Positions 33,861 through 47,395 are shown, counted from the stretch's first letter. The stretch: DNA of 64,000 bases from Rugamonas fusca (GCF_014042365.1 NZ_JACEZS010000005.1:165195-229194); one strand, 5' to 3'. A program made the numbers and translations. The notes: generated by a model not told the origin, from the letters alone.

Positions 33861-34556
33861 TTACAGGGAACGGCTGGTGGCCATCAGGTAATTGACGCTG
33901 GTGTCGTCGTTGAGCGAGTAAATCTTGCTCAGCGGATTGTAGCCCATGCCTTTCAAGCCCTGCACGTCCAGCCCGGCGCTGCGCACGTACTGCGACAGTT
34001 CGGCCGGCGTGATGAACTTGGCGTAGTCATGGGTACCCTTGGGCAGCATGCGCAGCAGGTATTCGGCGCCGATCACGGCGAACAAATAGGACTTGGGGTT
34101 GCGGTTCAGGGTGGAGAAGAACACCTGGCCGCCCGGTTTGACCAGGGTGGCGGCCGCGCGCACGATGGCGCCCGGATCGGGCACGTGTTCCAGCATTTCC
34201 ATGCAGGTCACCACGTCGTACTGGCCGGCTTCCTGGGCCGCCATGTCCTCGGCCGCGATCAGCTTGTAGCGCACCTGCACGCCCGACTCCAGGCTGTGCA
34301 GATCGGCCACCTTGAGCGCCTTTTCCGACAGGTCGATACCCGTCACGTGGGCGCCCTTGCGGGCCATGGATTCGGCTAGGATGCCGCCGCCGCAGCCGAT
34401 GTCGATCACGCGCTTGCCCGCCAGCGGGGCGCGCGCGTTGATCCATTCCAGGCGCAGCGGATTGATTTCGTGCAGGGGGCGGAACTCGGACGTGGGGTCC
34501 CACCAGCGGTGGGCCAGGTCACTGAATTTTTGCAGTTCTAAAGGATCGGCGTTCAT
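33861..34556 (-). CDS. ubiG: Ubiquinone biosynthesis O-methyltransferase
   Basis: The 231-aa SAM-dependent enzyme carries out both O-methylations of ubiquinone synthesis. SAM motif I is [13 protein letters not shown], and the opening [26 protein letters not shown] is diagnostic of Ubi[12 protein letters not shown] and [21 protein letters not shown] also match. The length is normal. It is followed by the HAD phosphatase gene, with which it probably forms an operon. Confidence 0.97.
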   Translation of the reverse strand: MNADPLELQKFSDLAHRWWDPTSEFRPLHEINPLRLEWINARAPLAGKRVIDIGCGGGILAESMARKGAHVTGIDLSEKALKVADLHSLESGVQVRYKLIAAEDMAAQEAGQYDVVTCMEMLEHVPDPGAIVRAAATLVKPGGQVFFSTLNRNPKSYLFAVIGAEYLLRMLPKGTHDYAKFITPAELSQYVRSAGLDVQGLKGMGYNPLSKIYSLNDDTSVNYLMATSRSL

Positions 34557-34601
34557 GGGCAGCTTCGTTGGAGCAATACGGGGATTTTACAGCATGGACG
34601 T

Positions 34602-34627
34602 AAAAAAACCCCGCCGCGGCGGGGTTC
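34602..34627 (-). terminator. Terminator of the OmpA-family gene
   Basis: The palindrome AACCCCGC CGCG GCGGGGTT is followed on the minus strand by a run of T. It lies about 45 bp past the stop. Confidence 0.9.
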
Positions 34628-34669
34628 AGGTGGGCGTCCGCGGCAGGCCGCGGACGTCAGGCAGCGCAA

Positions 34670-35380
34670 TTACTTGCTGGTGCCAACCACTTCGATTTCC
34701 ACGCGACGGTTCTTGGCGCGGCCGGCTGCGGTCTTGTTGTCCGCCACTGGTTGCTTCTCGCCTTTACCTTCGGTGTAGACGCGGTTCGCTTCCACGCCTT
34801 TCGAGATGATGTAGGCCTTGACGGCTTCAGCGCGGCGGATCGACAGCTTCTGGTTGTAGGCATCGGTACCCACGGAGTCGGTGTGGCCGACGGCGATGAT
34901 CACTTCCAGGTTGATGCCGCCCAGCTTGGAGGTCAGGTCGTCCAGCTTGGCTTTGCCTTCTGGCTTCAGCACGGCCTTGTCGAAGTCGAAGAAGGCGTCA
35001 GCGGCGAAGCTCACCTTCTGCGCGGTCGGCACAGGGGCGGGTGCTGGGGCTGGAGCAGGTGCTGGAGCCGGTGCCGGCGCAACAGGTGCTGGTGGCGGTG
35101 GGGCCACGCACTTGCCGTTTTCCAGTTTCTCTGGCTCGACGCAGATTGGCAGGTCGCAACCTGGCACGGCGTCAGCCGGGGTCCAGTAGCCGGTACGCCA
35201 GCACAGGCCGAAAGGATCACGGGCGATCACACCGCGTGCGTCCTGGACATAGGCGCTCTTCGGCGTAGCGGCCTGGATGTCCTGGGTCACGGGCGCGAAA
35301 GGTGGGGTGGTGGGGGTCTGGGCGATCGCCGAGCCAGCAAAGGCGGCCGACACAGCCAGGATCGACATAAGTTTCTTCAT
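34670..35380 (-). CDS. ompA: OmpA-family outer-membrane protein
   Basis: The 236-aa protein has a signal peptide (MKKLMSILAVSAAFAGSAIA), a short N-terminal domain with two Cys pairs (LCWRTGYW, GCDLPICVEPE), a Pro/Ala linker of repeated PAPA units, and a C-terminal OmpA-like peptidoglycan-binding domain (about 125-236) with GHTDSVGTDAYN, LSIRRAEAVK and NRRVEIEV. It lacks the eight-stranded barrel of E. coli OmpA, so it resembles the betaproteobacterial short form. It anchors the outer membrane to the cell wall. The ATG is preferred over the upstream GTG because the signal begins there and GGAAG precedes it. Confidence 0.92.
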   Translation of the reverse strand: MKKLMSILAVSAAFAGSAIAQTPTTPPFAPVTQDIQAATPKSAYVQDARGVIARDPFGLCWRTGYWTPADAVPGCDLPICVEPEKLENGKCVAPPPPAPVAPAPAPAPAPAPAPAPVPTAQKVSFAADAFFDFDKAVLKPEGKAKLDDLTSKLGGINLEVIIAVGHTDSVGTDAYNQKLSIRRAEAVKAYIISKGVEANRVYTEGKGEKQPVADNKTAAGRAKNRRVEIEVVGTSK

Positions 35381-35868
35381 ATTTTTCTTCCTTTCGGGGG
35401 TGATTTCCGCGTAAAAACTGCGCGATGAGTTAATGCGTGGCCCGAATTCTACCACGCGGGGCGCGCGCGCCTGTTTTTCGCTTGCGATTCAAGCAATTGA
35501 CTTCTCGTCCATTTTGCCACAGCCGGTTTCAGCACGCTTTTTGGCGCAATTCAAACCTTTTCCGATTCCGACCAAAATGTTGTTTTGTTGCAACACTGGC
35601 GGCAATAATAATTGAGATTTATGTCATAGCCATGACATTTTGTGCTTGATCCTTGCGTTGGTGCAAGAGCGTGCGATCAAGCGGCGCTGGCGCCGGGCGG
35701 GCCCGTCCGCGCCGGAATTGCGCTGACGGGTAGGCGCCCATGTTAAAATCGTACGCTTGTCTGTTCCCACCGCGCTCCTACAGGACGCTGCCGGGGCGGC
35801 AGGCAGCACGCGCGGTAAAATTGCTTAAAAGATAAGTCAACCATAGTCAAAGATCGAACGACCCGCCA
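35381..35868. other. Divergent promoter region between ompA and gyrA
   Basis: This 488-bp gap holds no credible gene. The part next to ompA is AT-rich and should contain its promoter and leader. The part before gyrA is GC-rich with TTAAAATC near 35741 as a possible -10 element. No clear operator is recognised. Confidence 0.55.
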
Positions 35869-38514
<2,646 letters not shown>

Positions 38515-38560
38515 GGCCGGCGGATAGGTGTGTCCCGGTGCAGGCTTGGCCGGGGCGGAC

Positions 38561-38620
38561 GGGGTCGGTGTTCGTTGCGCGGTTTAATGCGACAATAACA
38601 CTGACCCCGTTTTGTTTTGT
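38561..38620 (+). terminator. Imperfect long hairpin terminator after gyrA
   Basis: Two 20-base arms (38561-38580 and 38589-38608, GGGGTCGGTGTT with AACACTGACCCC at the base) pair with four mismatches or G-T pairs and are followed by GTTTTGTTTTG. It ends gyrA transcription about 50 bp after the stop. Confidence 0.7.
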
Positions 38621-38695
38621 GATGGCGCGCCGCTCGCCGTGCGCGCTGTTTCAGTTTTTTCCAGAATTCGCAGTTTTTGACCCAAGGACCGTAAC

Positions 38696-39805
38696 GTGAC
38701 TCACATCTACAACTTCTCCGCCGGCCCCGCCGTGCTGCCGAAGGAAGTGCTGGCGCAAGCCGCCGCCGAAATGCTGGACTGGCATGGCAGCGGCATGTCC
38801 GTCATGGAGATGAGCCACCGCGGGCCGGAATTCATGTCGATCTACAAGGCGGCCGAGCGCGACCTGCGCGAGCTGCTGGCAGTGCCGGATAACTACAAGA
38901 TCCTGTTCCTGCAAGGCGGCGGCCTGTCCCAGAACGCCATCGTTCCCATGAACCTGGTCGGCCATAAGCCGCAACCAGCCACGATCGACTTCGTCCATAC
39001 CGGCTCGTGGTCAGGCAAATCGATCAAGGAGGCGGCCAAGTACGCCACCGTCAACGTGGCTGCCTCGTCGCAGGCCGGCGGATTCAACCGCGTGCCGCCG
39101 CAGTCCGAGTGGAAGCTCACGCCCGGCGCGGCCTACCTGCACATCTGCACCAACGAGACCATCGACGGCGTGGAATTCGATTTCGACCATGGGTCGCCCC
39201 AGCCCTTGACGGGCGACTGCGCCGATACGCTGCTGGTGGCCGACATGTCGTCGCACATCCTGTCGCGCCAGATCGACGTGTCGAAATACGGCCTGATCTT
39301 CGCCGGCGCCCAGAAGAACATCGGCCCGGCTGGCGTGACCATCGTCATCGTGCGCGAAGACCTGCTGGGCAAGGCGCTGCCAATCTGCCCGTCCGCGTTC
39401 GACTTCAAGCTGGTGGCCGACAACGAATCCATGTACAACACGCCGCCCACCTACGGCATCTACATCGCCGGCCTGGTGTTCCAGTGGCTGAAGCAGCAGG
39501 GCGGCGTGGCCGAGATGGAAAAACGCGCCAAGGCCAAGGCGGCGCTGCTGTATGGCGCGCTGGACGCCGACGATTTCTACCTCAACCGCGTGGCGCCTGA
39601 AAACCGCTCACGCATGAACGTCCCGTTCTTCCTGAAGGACGAGAGCAAGAACGAAGCTTTCCTGGCCGGCGCAAAAGCGCGCGGCCTGCTGCAACTGAAG
39701 GGCCACAAGTCCGTCGGCGGTATGCGCGCATCGATCTACAACGCGATGCCAATCGAGGGTGTGCAAGCCCTGGTCGATTACCTGAACGAGTTCGCGGGCC
39801 GCTGA
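38696..39805 (+). CDS. serC: Phosphoserine aminotransferase
   Basis: The 369-aa PLP enzyme converts 3-phosphohydroxypyruvate to phosphoserine and also serves pyridoxal synthesis. The start [15 protein letters not shown] is a family hallmark, the PLP Lys lies in [15 protein letters not shown], and the C terminus reads [14 protein letters not shown]. It begins with GTG behind AAGGA. It is first in the run serC-pheA-hisC-tyrA-aroA-cmk, as in many betaproteobacteria and pseudomonads. Confidence 0.98.
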   Translation: MTHIYNFSAGPAVLPKEVLAQAAAEMLDWHGSGMSVMEMSHRGPEFMSIYKAAERDLRELLAVPDNYKILFLQGGGLSQNAIVPMNLVGHKPQPATIDFVHTGSWSGKSIKEAAKYATVNVAASSQAGGFNRVPPQSEWKLTPGAAYLHICTNETIDGVEFDFDHGSPQPLTGDCADTLLVADMSSHILSRQIDVSKYGLIFAGAQKNIGPAGVTIVIVREDLLGKALPICPSAFDFKLVADNESMYNTPPTYGIYIAGLVFQWLKQQGGVAEMEKRAKAKAALLYGALDADDFYLNRVAPENRSRMNVPFFLKDESKNEAFLAGAKARGLLQLKGHKSVGGMRASIYNAMPIEGVQALVDYLNEFAGR

Positions 39806-39858
39806 AGACCAGCGCGCCGCATCTCGCGACTATGACTCTTTTTGGCACTGATGCAGAC

Positions 39859-40932
39859 ATGACAGACAAACTTAAACCGCTGCGCGAACAGATCGACGCC
39901 ATCGACGCGCAGATCCTCGACCTGCTCAACCGCCGCGCCAGGGTGGCGCAGGAAGTGGGCCACGTGAAGGCCGAAACCAAGGCGCCCGTGTTCCGCCCCG
40001 AGCGCGAGGCGCAGGTGCTGCGCGGCGTGGCCGAGCGCAATCCCGGCCCCATGGGCAACCATGAAGTGCAGACCATCTTCCGCGAGATCATGTCGGCCTG
40101 CCGCGCGCTGGAAAAGCGCGTCACGGTGGCCTTCCTGGGGCCGTCCGGCACCTTCAGCGAGCAGGCCGTGTACCAGCAGTTCGGCAGCGCCGTGGAAGGC
40201 TTGCCATGCGCCTCGATCGACGAAGTGTTCCGCGCCACGGAAGCCGGCACGGCCGACTTTGGCGTGGTGCCGGTCGAGAATTCGTCCGAGGGCGCCATCA
40301 ACCGCACGCTGGACCTGATGCTGCAAACGAGTTTGATCATCAGCGGTGAAGTATCGATCGCCGTGCACCACAGCCTGATGACCAAGACCGGTAACATGGA
40401 TGGCGTGCAAACCATCTGCGCCCATTCGCAGGCGCTGGCCCAGTGCCAGGTGTGGCTCAACCTGAACTATCCCAACATCGAGCGGCGCGCCGTGGCGTCC
40501 AACGCGGAAGCGGCGCGCATGGCCAGCGACGACGCCACCATCGCCGCCATCGCCAGCGAAATGGCGGGCGAGCAGTACAAGCTGGGCGTGGTCAAGGGCC
40601 ATATCCAGGATGATCCGCACAACCGTACCCGCTTCGCTATCATTGGCCACCTGCAGACCAACCCGTCGGGCAAGGACCAGACTTCGATCGTGCTGGCCGT
40701 GCCCAACAAGGCCGGCGCCGTGTACCAGCTGCTGGCGCCATTGGCCAAGCATGGCGTGTCGATGACGCGCTTCGAGTCGCGTCCGGCGCGCGTGGGCACG
40801 TGGGAGTATTATTTCTATGTCGATATCGAAGGCCATGTCCACAACGACGCCGTCGCCAAGGCGCTGGCGGAGTTGAAGGATAACGCGGCCTTCTTCAAGG
40901 TGCTGGGTTCCTACCCGGTCAGTCTTTCCTAA
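39859..40932 (+). CDS. pheA: Chorismate mutase / prephenate dehydratase (P-protein)
   Basis: The 357-aa bifunctional enzyme has a chorismate mutase domain (residues 1-90, LKPLREQIDAIDAQILDLLNRRA), a prephenate dehydratase domain (about 90-265, VAFLGPSGTFSEQA and VPVENSSEGAI) and a C-terminal ACT domain with ESRP for feedback by phenylalanine. ATG 39859 is favoured because family members begin near this point; ATG 39832 is also open. It lies between serC and hisC, probably co-transcribed. Confidence 0.97.
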   Translation: MTDKLKPLREQIDAIDAQILDLLNRRARVAQEVGHVKAETKAPVFRPEREAQVLRGVAERNPGPMGNHEVQTIFREIMSACRALEKRVTVAFLGPSGTFSEQAVYQQFGSAVEGLPCASIDEVFRATEAGTADFGVVPVENSSEGAINRTLDLMLQTSLIISGEVSIAVHHSLMTKTGNMDGVQTICAHSQALAQCQVWLNLNYPNIERRAVASNAEAARMASDDATIAAIASEMAGEQYKLGVVKGHIQDDPHNRTRFAIIGHLQTNPSGKDQTSIVLAVPNKAGAVYQLLAPLAKHGVSMTRFESRPARVGTWEYYFYVDIEGHVHNDAVAKALAELKDNAAFFKVLGSYPVSLS

Positions 40933-40952
40933 CCCTTACATTGAAGAGCAAA

Positions 40953-42062
40953 ATGTCCAAGAATTACGGTCCAGAATACGTTCGCGCCATCGCCCCCTAC
41001 CAGGCTGGCAAGCCGATTGCGGAAGTGGCGCGCGAGTTCGGTCTTGACGAGGCGAACATCGTCAAGCTGGCCTCCAACGAAAATCCGTTCGGCGTGCCGG
41101 AATCGGCCAAGCAGGCCATGACGGCGGCGGCGACGGAACTGGGCCGTTATCCGGACGCCAATGGCTTCGATTTGAAGGCGGCGCTGTCCAAGCGCTACGA
41201 TGTGCCGGCCGACTGGATCACGCTGGGCAACGGCAGCAACGACATCCTGGAAATCGCCGCCCACGCCTTCGTCGAGCGCGGCCAGTCCGTGGTGTACTCG
41301 CAGTACTCGTTCGCCGTGTACGCGCTGGCCACCCAGGGCATCGGCGCGCGCCACATCGTGGTGCCGGCCAGGAACTACGGCCATGACCTGCAAGCCATGC
41401 TGGCCGCCATCGAGGACGACACCCGGCTGGTGTTCATCGCCAACCCGAACAACCCCACCGGCACCTTCCTGCCGGCCGCCGAGATCGAAGCCTTCCTGGC
41501 CAAGGTGCCGCCGCACGTGGTGGTGGTGCTGGACGAAGCCTACAACGAATTCCTGGCGCCGGAAGACCAGTTCGAATCGGCCCTGTGGGTCAAGAAGTAT
41601 CCCAACCTGCTGGTGTCGCGCACCTTCTCCAAGGCTTACGGCCTGGCCGGCCTGCGGGTCGGTTTCGCCATCGCCCAGCCGGCGCTGACGGATTTGATGA
41701 ACCGTATCCGCCAGCCGTTCAACGTCAACTCCATGGCGCAGGCAGCGGCCATCGCCGCCCTCAACGACAAGGAGTTCCTGGCACAGAGCGCCGCCAACAA
41801 CCGCGCCGGCTACCAGCAATTCGTGGAAGCGTTCGAGAAGATGGGCCTGGAATACGTGCCTTCGTACGGCAATTTCGTGCTGGTCAAGGTGGGCGAGGAT
41901 GCCGGCGCCGGCGCGCGCGTCAACCTGGCCTTGCTCAAGCAGGGCGTGATCGTGCGCCCGGTGGGCAACTACGGCCTGCCGCAATGGCTGCGCATCTCGA
42001 TCGGCCTGCCGCAGGAAAACGCGGTGCTGATCGCCGCGCTGACCAAGGCCCTGGCCGGATGA
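40953..42062 (+). CDS. hisC: Histidinol-phosphate / aromatic aminotransferase
   Basis: The 369-aa class I/II aminotransferase has LASNENPFG near the N terminus and the PLP Lys in SRTFSKAYGLAGLRVGF. The length and motifs are those of HisC. Its place between pheA and tyrA, away from the his operon, suggests that it mainly transaminates aromatic precursors such as phenylpyruvate. ATG 40953 is chosen over TTG 40941 for its spacing from GAAGAG. It is 4 bp before tyrA. Confidence 0.95.
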   Translation: MSKNYGPEYVRAIAPYQAGKPIAEVAREFGLDEANIVKLASNENPFGVPESAKQAMTAAATELGRYPDANGFDLKAALSKRYDVPADWITLGNGSNDILEIAAHAFVERGQSVVYSQYSFAVYALATQGIGARHIVVPARNYGHDLQAMLAAIEDDTRLVFIANPNNPTGTFLPAAEIEAFLAKVPPHVVVVLDEAYNEFLAPEDQFESALWVKKYPNLLVSRTFSKAYGLAGLRVGFAIAQPALTDLMNRIRQPFNVNSMAQAAAIAALNDKEFLAQSAANNRAGYQQFVEAFEKMGLEYVPSYGNFVLVKVGEDAGAGARVNLALLKQGVIVRPVGNYGLPQWLRISIGLPQENAVLIAALTKALAG

Positions 42063-42066
42063 CGCC

Positions 42067-42969
42067 GTGCTGAATAAAATCGTCATCTTCGGCGTCGGCC
42101 TGATCGGCGGCTCGTTCGCCCGCGCGCTCAAGCACGCGGGCGCGGTGCGCACCGTGGTGGGCATGGGCCGCTCGGCCGCCTCGCTGGCGCGCGCGCGCGA
42201 GCTGGGCATCATCGACGTGGTGGGCGGCGACATGGCCGAGGCCATGCGCGGCGCCGACCTGGTGCTGCTGGCCGCGCCGGTGGCCCAGACGGAAGCCATC
42301 CTGGGCGCGCTGGCGCCGCACCTGCAGCCGGGCACCGTGGTGACGGACGCCGGCAGCACCAAGAGCGACGTGGTGGCGGCCGCGCGCCGCGCGCTGGGCG
42401 CCAAGCTGGCCCAGTTCGTGCCCGGCCACCCGATCGCCGGGCGCGAGACGAATGGCCCGGACGCGGCCATCATCGACCTCTACATCGGCAAGAAAACCGT
42501 GCTCACGCCGCTGGACGAGAATGCGTCCGCCGACGTGGAGCGGGTGGCCGCGGCCTGGCAGGCCTGCGGCGCCATCATCCACCGGCTCACCCCGGAGGAG
42601 CATGACAAGGTGTTTGCCGCCGTCAGCCATTTGCCGCACCTGCTGGCATACGCGCTGGTGGACGACATCGCCAACAAACCGCATGCGGATTTACTGTTCC
42701 AATATGCCGCCAGCGGCTTCCGCGATTTCACAAGGATCGCCGGTTCGTCGCCTGAAATGTGGCGCGACATCAGCCTGGCCAATCAGGCCGCGCTGCTGGT
42801 CGAGCTGGACGCCTACATGGCGCAACTGACGGCGCTGCGCGCGCGCCTGGCCGCCGCCGATGGCGCGGCCATCGAGGCGGTGTACGCCAATGCGCAGCGC
42901 GCCCGCCGCCAGTGGATAGAAGCGATAGAGACGGCGGAAACGCCGCAACCGAAAGACAGCGCAGAATAG
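42067..42969 (+). CDS. tyrA: Prephenate dehydrogenase
   Basis: The 300-aa NAD-linked enzyme oxidises and decarboxylates prephenate to hydroxyphenylpyruvate for tyrosine. The nucleotide loop is FGVGLIGGSFA (residues about 7-17), DAGSTKSDV follows, and the catalytic His is in PGHPIAGRETNG. It starts with GTG 4 bp after hisC, so translation is probably coupled. The C-terminal tail is charged and has no ACT domain, so feedback control may be weak. Confidence 0.96.
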   Translation: MLNKIVIFGVGLIGGSFARALKHAGAVRTVVGMGRSAASLARARELGIIDVVGGDMAEAMRGADLVLLAAPVAQTEAILGALAPHLQPGTVVTDAGSTKSDVVAAARRALGAKLAQFVPGHPIAGRETNGPDAAIIDLYIGKKTVLTPLDENASADVERVAAAWQACGAIIHRLTPEEHDKVFAAVSHLPHLLAYALVDDIANKPHADLLFQYAASGFRDFTRIAGSSPEMWRDISLANQAALLVELDAYMAQLTALRARLAAADGAAIEAVYANAQRARRQWIEAIETAETPQPKDSAE

Positions 42970-42984
42970 AAGGATAGCGACCGC

Positions 42985-44316
42985 ATGACGCAGCAAACCC
43001 CATACCCGCACCACATCGACCTGCAACCAGTCGCCCATGCCGAAGGCGTGGTGCGCCTGCCCGGCTCGAAGAGCATCTCCAACCGCATCCTGTTGCTGGC
43101 CGCGCTGGCCCAGGGCGAAACCAGGGTGGTCGACCTGCTGGCCTCGGACGACACGGCCGTGATGCTGGACTCCCTGCACAAGCTGGGCGTGCAGTGGCAC
43201 GAGCAGCCGCAGACGGACGGCCACACGGTGCACGTGGTGCCCGGCGCCGCCGGCGTGTTCCCGAATGCCTCGGCCGACCTGTTCATGGGTAACGCCGGCA
43301 CCGCCATCCGCCCGCTGACGGCGGCGCTGGCCGTGATCGGCGGCGACTACACGCTGCATGGCGTGCCGCGCATGCACGAGCGCCCGATCGGCGACCTGGT
43401 GGACGCGCTCAACGCGGCCGGCACCGCCATCACCTGCACCGGCAATCCCGGCTACCCGCCGCTGCATATCGGCCGCGGCAAGATCCACGCCCAGCGCCTG
43501 TCCGTGCGCGGCAACGTGTCGAGCCAGTTCCTGACGGCGCTCTTGATGGTGGCGCCGCTGATGGCGCGCGAGCATGCCATTTCCATCGACGTGGTCGGCG
43601 AGCTGATCTCCAAGCCCTACATCGAAATCACGCTGAACCTGATGCGCCGCTTTGGGGTGACGGTGGCGCAGGACGGCTGGTCCTCGTTCACGGTGCAGCC
43701 GGGCCAGCAATACCAGAGCCCCGGCACCATCCACGTGGAAGGCGATGCCTCGTCGGCCTCCTACTTCCTGGCTGCCGGCGCGATTGCCGGCGGTCCGGTG
43801 CGGGTGGAAGGCGTGGGCCGCGACAGCATCCAGGGTGACGTGCGTTTCGTCGCCGCGCTGGAGCAGATGGGCGCCACCATCACCATGGGCGACAACTGGA
43901 TCGAGGCGCGCTCGAACGGCGTGCTGAAAGCCATCGACGCCGACTTCAACCACATTCCCGACGCGGCCATGACGATCGCCATCGCGGCCCTGTACGCGGA
44001 CGGCACCAGCACGCTGCGCAACATCGCCAGCTGGCGCGTGAAGGAGACGGACCGCATCGCCGCCATGGCCACGGAATTGCGCAAGCTGGGCGCCGTGGTG
44101 GAAGAGGGCGCCGACTACCTGCGCGTGACGCCGCCGGCCGTCATCACCGCGGCCACCATCGACACCTACGACGACCACCGCATGGCCATGTGCTTCTCGC
44201 TGGCCTCGCTGGACGGCGCCGCGCGCAAAGGCAACGCGATGCGCATCAACGACCCCAAATGCGTGGCCAAGACCTTCCCGGAATATTTCGCCGCGTTTGC
44301 AGCCATCGCCCGCTAA
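42985..44316 (+). CDS. aroA: EPSP synthase
   Basis: The 443-aa enzyme makes 5-enolpyruvylshikimate 3-phosphate in the shikimate pathway. [31 protein letters not shown] and [15 protein letters not shown] are the substrate-binding signatures. GNAGTAIRP is the glyphosate-sensitive class I form. The length is normal. It follows tyrA by 15 bp and is separated from cmk by a palindromic repeat. Confidence 0.98.
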   Translation: MTQQTPYPHHIDLQPVAHAEGVVRLPGSKSISNRILLLAALAQGETRVVDLLASDDTAVMLDSLHKLGVQWHEQPQTDGHTVHVVPGAAGVFPNASADLFMGNAGTAIRPLTAALAVIGGDYTLHGVPRMHERPIGDLVDALNAAGTAITCTGNPGYPPLHIGRGKIHAQRLSVRGNVSSQFLTALLMVAPLMAREHAISIDVVGELISKPYIEITLNLMRRFGVTVAQDGWSSFTVQPGQQYQSPGTIHVEGDASSASYFLAAGAIAGGPVRVEGVGRDSIQGDVRFVAALEQMGATITMGDNWIEARSNGVLKAIDADFNHIPDAAMTIAIAALYADGTSTLRNIASWRVKETDRIAAMATELRKLGAVVEEGADYLRVTPPAVITAATIDTYDDHRMAMCFSLASLDGAARKGNAMRINDPKCVAKTFPEYFAAFAAIAR

Positions 44317-44358
44317 CAAAATTGGGGACGTACCCCGGTTTTCCCGGTCAGCAATATC

Positions 44359-44406
44359 GGGGACGTAACACAGTTTTTCCGGCTGGAATTATCGTGTTAC
44401 GTCCCC
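44359..44406. repeat. Palindromic intergenic repeat (GGGGACGTAACAC type)
   Basis: Arms GGGGACGTAACAC (44359-44371) and GTGTTACGTCCCC (44394-44406) are exact complements around a 22-base loop, followed by a short T run. A partial unit (TTGGGGACGTACCCC) precedes it at 44332. The same arms occur at 51302-51338. Confidence 0.85.
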
Positions 44407-44422
44407 CATTTTTCACTACAGA

Positions 44423-45097
44423 ATGCCTATGACAACTTCCCCTATCCCCGTCATCGCCATCGACGGCCCTACCGCATCCGGCAAGGGCACCGTCGCGCAC
44501 CGTGTGGCCGATAAGCTCGGCTTCCATTACCTCGATTCGGGCGCCCTGTACCGGCTGACGGCGCTGTCGGCCCTGCGCCGCGGCACCTCGCTCACGGACG
44601 AGCACGCGCTGGCCAAGCTGGCCGAGCACCTGCCGTGCAGCTTCTCGGGCGGCGCCATCATCCTGGCCCACGAGAACGTGACGGACGCCATCCGCGCCGA
44701 GGAAGTGGGCAACACGGCTTCGCGCATCGCCGCCTTGCCAGCCGTGCGCCAGGCCCTGTACGGGCTGCAACTGGGTTTTCGCAAGACGCCGGGCCTGGTG
44801 GCCGACGGGCGCGACATGGGCACCGTGATCTTCCCGCACGCCCCGCTCAAGGTGTTTTTGACGGCCAGTGTGGCGGCCCGTGCCGAACGTCGATATAAGC
44901 AATTGATTGAGAAGGGAATTTCTGCTAATATGGAAGACCTTCTGATGGATTTGCAAGCGCGCGACGACCGGGATACGCACCGGGCCATCGCCCCGCTGGT
45001 GCCCGCGGAGGGCGCCCATGTGCTCGACACCTCGCAAATCACGGCCGATCAGGCCGTTGAGCAAGTGCTCAAGTGGTATGCGGCGGAAGTGAAATAA
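44423..45097 (+). CDS. cmk: Cytidylate kinase
   Basis: The 224-aa kinase phosphorylates CMP and dCMP with ATP. The P-loop is [13 protein letters not shown], followed by [14 protein letters not shown] and the [13 protein letters not shown] loop of the CMP site. The length is normal. It follows aroA and precedes rpsA, the order usual in proteobacteria. The start may be the ATG at 44423 or the one two codons later. Confidence 0.98.
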   Translation: MPMTTSPIPVIAIDGPTASGKGTVAHRVADKLGFHYLDSGALYRLTALSALRRGTSLTDEHALAKLAEHLPCSFSGGAIILAHENVTDAIRAEEVGNTASRIAALPAVRQALYGLQLGFRKTPGLVADGRDMGTVIFPHAPLKVFLTASVAARAERRYKQLIEKGISANMEDLLMDLQARDDRDTHRAIAPLVPAEGAHVLDTSQITADQAVEQVLKWYAAEVK

Positions 45098-45252
45098 TTG
45101 CAATGTTTGTTGTAAAGCAGCGTGCGCAGCGGTTTGTGCGGCGCTGCTGTTGGTGCTGGAAGCGGGCCTGTGCCGGCCTCCGGCGTGTCAAAACCTCAAC
45201 CCAGTTTAAGTCGCATCGTGCGATCTCTGCTGGCTAACCTAGTGTGAACCCT

Positions 45253-46953
45253 ATGTCTACTGCAACCACCGGTATGGAAAGTTTCGCAGCCCTCTTCGAA
45301 GAGTCGCTGTCCCGTCAAGATATGCGCTCCGGCGAAGTGATCTCCGCGGAAGTCGTGCGTCTGGACCACAACTTCGTGATCGTGAACGCTGGTCTGAAAT
45401 CGGAAGCTTTCATCCCTGTTGAAGAATTCAAGAATGACCAAGGCGAACTGGAAGTCAAAGTAGGTGACTTCGTTTCCGTGGCCATCGAATCGCTGGAAAA
45501 CGGTTTCGGCGATACCATCCTGTCGCGCGACAAGGCCAAGCGCCTGGCGTCGTGGCTGGCCCTGGAAAAAGCCATGGAGTCGGGCGAGATCGTCGTCGGC
45601 ACCGTCAATGGCAAGGTCAAGGGCGGCCTGACCGTGCTGACCAACGGCATCCGCGCTTTCCTGCCCGGCTCGCTGGTCGACACCCGTCCTGTCAAGGACA
45701 CCACCCCGTTCGAAGGCAAGACCCTGGAATTCAAGGTCATCAAGCTGGACCGCAAGCGTAACAACGTCGTGCTGTCGCGCCGCGCCGTGATCGAAGCTTC
45801 GATGGGCGAAGAGCGCCAGAAGCTGATGGAAACCCTGAAAGAAGGCACGGTTGTGACCGGCGTCGTGAAGAACATCACCGACTACGGCGCGTTCGTGGAC
45901 CTGGGCGGCATCGACGGCCTGCTGCACATCACCGACCTGGCATGGCGTCGTGTGCGTCACCCATCGGAAGTGCTGACCGTGGGCCAGGAAATCACCGCCA
46001 AGGTTCTGAAGTACGATCAGGAAAAGAACCGCGTGTCCCTGGGCGTGAAGCAACTGGGCGACGATCCTTGGACCGGTCTGTCCCGTCGTTACCCACAAGG
46101 CACCCGCCTGTTCGGCAAAGTCACCAACCTGACCGACTACGGCGCGTTCGTGGAAGTGGAACAGGGCATCGAAGGTCTGGTGCACGTGTCCGAAATGGAC
46201 TGGACCAACAAGAACGTCGCTCCTAACAAAGTTGTCCAGCTGGGCGACGAAGTGGAAGTCATGGTTCTGGAAATCGACGAAGAGCGTCGCCGTATTTCGC
46301 TGGGCATGAAGCAGTGCAAGGCGAACCCATGGGATGACTTCGGCGTGACCCACAAGAAGGGCGACAAGGTCCGTGGCGCCATCAAGTCGATCACCGACTT
46401 CGGCGTGTTCATCGGCCTGGCTGGCAACATCGACGGCCTGGTGCACCTGTCCGACCTGTCCTGGACCGAGTCCGGCGAAGAAGCCGTGCGCAAGTTCAAG
46501 AAGGGCGACGAGCTGGAAGCCATCGTGCTGGCCATCGACGTCGAGCGCGAGCGCGTTTCGCTGGGCGTGAAGCAGCTGGAAGGCGACCCGTTCAACAACT
46601 TCGCCGCCATGAACGACAAGGGTTCGCTGGTGTCGGGCACTGTGAAATCGGTTGAGCCCAAGGGCGCCGTGATCCAGCTGTCGGACGAAGTGGAAGGCTA
46701 CCTGCGCGCTTCGGAAATCTCGCGTGACCGCGTGGAAGACGCTGGCACCCACCTGAAAGTGGGCGACACCGTGGAAGCCCTGGTGATCAACATCGACCGC
46801 AAGGCCCGCAGCATCCAACTGTCGATCAAGGCGAAAGACAGCGCGGAAACCGCGGAAGCCATGCAGAAGATGGCCGCTACCGACAACAACGCAGCTTCGG
46901 GCACCACCAGCCTGGGCGCGCTGCTGAAGGCCAAGCTCGACACCAAGAACTAA
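45253..46953 (+). CDS. rpsA: 30S ribosomal protein S1
   Basis: The 566-aa S1 protein helps the 30S subunit bind mRNA leaders. Six S1 RNA-binding repeats run through the chain, seen for example as [23 protein letters not shown], abbreviated here by its core [11 protein letters not shown], then [13 protein letters not shown] and [19 protein letters not shown] 45253 is preferred to GTG 45244 because relatives begin MST near this point. Codon use is strongly biased, as in highly expressed genes. About 155 bp before it form its leader. Confidence 0.98.
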   Translation: MSTATTGMESFAALFEESLSRQDMRSGEVISAEVVRLDHNFVIVNAGLKSEAFIPVEEFKNDQGELEVKVGDFVSVAIESLENGFGDTILSRDKAKRLASWLALEKAMESGEIVVGTVNGKVKGGLTVLTNGIRAFLPGSLVDTRPVKDTTPFEGKTLEFKVIKLDRKRNNVVLSRRAVIEASMGEERQKLMETLKEGTVVTGVVKNITDYGAFVDLGGIDGLLHITDLAWRRVRHPSEVLTVGQEITAKVLKYDQEKNRVSLGVKQLGDDPWTGLSRRYPQGTRLFGKVTNLTDYGAFVEVEQGIEGLVHVSEMDWTNKNVAPNKVVQLGDEVEVMVLEIDEERRRISLGMKQCKANPWDDFGVTHKKGDKVRGAIKSITDFGVFIGLAGNIDGLVHLSDLSWTESGEEAVRKFKKGDELEAIVLAIDVERERVSLGVKQLEGDPFNNFAAMNDKGSLVSGTVKSVEPKGAVIQLSDEVEGYLRASEISRDRVEDAGTHLKVGDTVEALVINIDRKARSIQLSIKAKDSAETAEAMQKMAATDNNAASGTTSLGALLKAKLDTKN

Positions 46954-46964
46954 GAATTGCTTAG

Positions 46965-47270
46965 ATGACCAAGTCCGAGTTGATCAACCGCCTGGCTGAG
47001 CGCTATTCTCAGCTGGTGGCCAAAGATGCGGAATATGCCGTCAAAACCATTCTCGATGCGATGACCACCGCCCTGGCGAGTGGCCAGCGCATCGAGATCC
47101 GCGGTTTTGGCAGCTTTGCCCTCAACAGCCGGCCACCGCGCATAGGACGCAATCCCAAGTCCGGCGACAAGGTGATGGTGCCCGAAAAACGGGTGCCCCA
47201 CTTCAAGCCGGGCAAGCAGTTGCGCGAGCGGGTCGACGCGATGGTCGGGCAACCGATCATCGAGGACTGA
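46965..47270 (+). CDS. ihfB: Integration host factor subunit beta
   Basis: The 101-aa DNA-bending protein is half of the IHF heterodimer. The family motif [21 protein letters not shown], with Pro at the tip of the beta arm, is visible in the part [13 protein letters not shown]. It follows rpsA by 11 bp and ends before a terminator at 47292, as in many proteobacteria. Confidence 0.97.
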   Translation: MTKSELINRLAERYSQLVAKDAEYAVKTILDAMTTALASGQRIEIRGFGSFALNSRPPRIGRNPKSGDKVMVPEKRVPHFKPGKQLRERVDAMVGQPIIED

Positions 47271-47291
47271 AGCGTCTGAAGGATTCGATGT

Positions 47292-47325
47292 AAAAAAGCG
47301 GCGTCCCTGGATGCCGCTTTTTTTA
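47292..47325 (+). terminator. Terminator after ihfB
   Basis: A 10-bp stem (AAAAAGCGGC with GCCGCTTTTT) around a 10-base loop runs into TTTTTTTA, 20 bp past the ihfB stop. Confidence 0.9.
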
Positions 47326-47395
47326 TCCATTTTGTCGTAACCGGATTCTGGTGCCATACTGTCGCTCTTTGAAATCCGGAACAGGAACCAGGCTA

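Noticed and set aside
35030..35100. Repeat region (Pro/Ala codons) as a separate element
   Set aside because: It is the Pro/Ala linker inside the OmpA-family gene.
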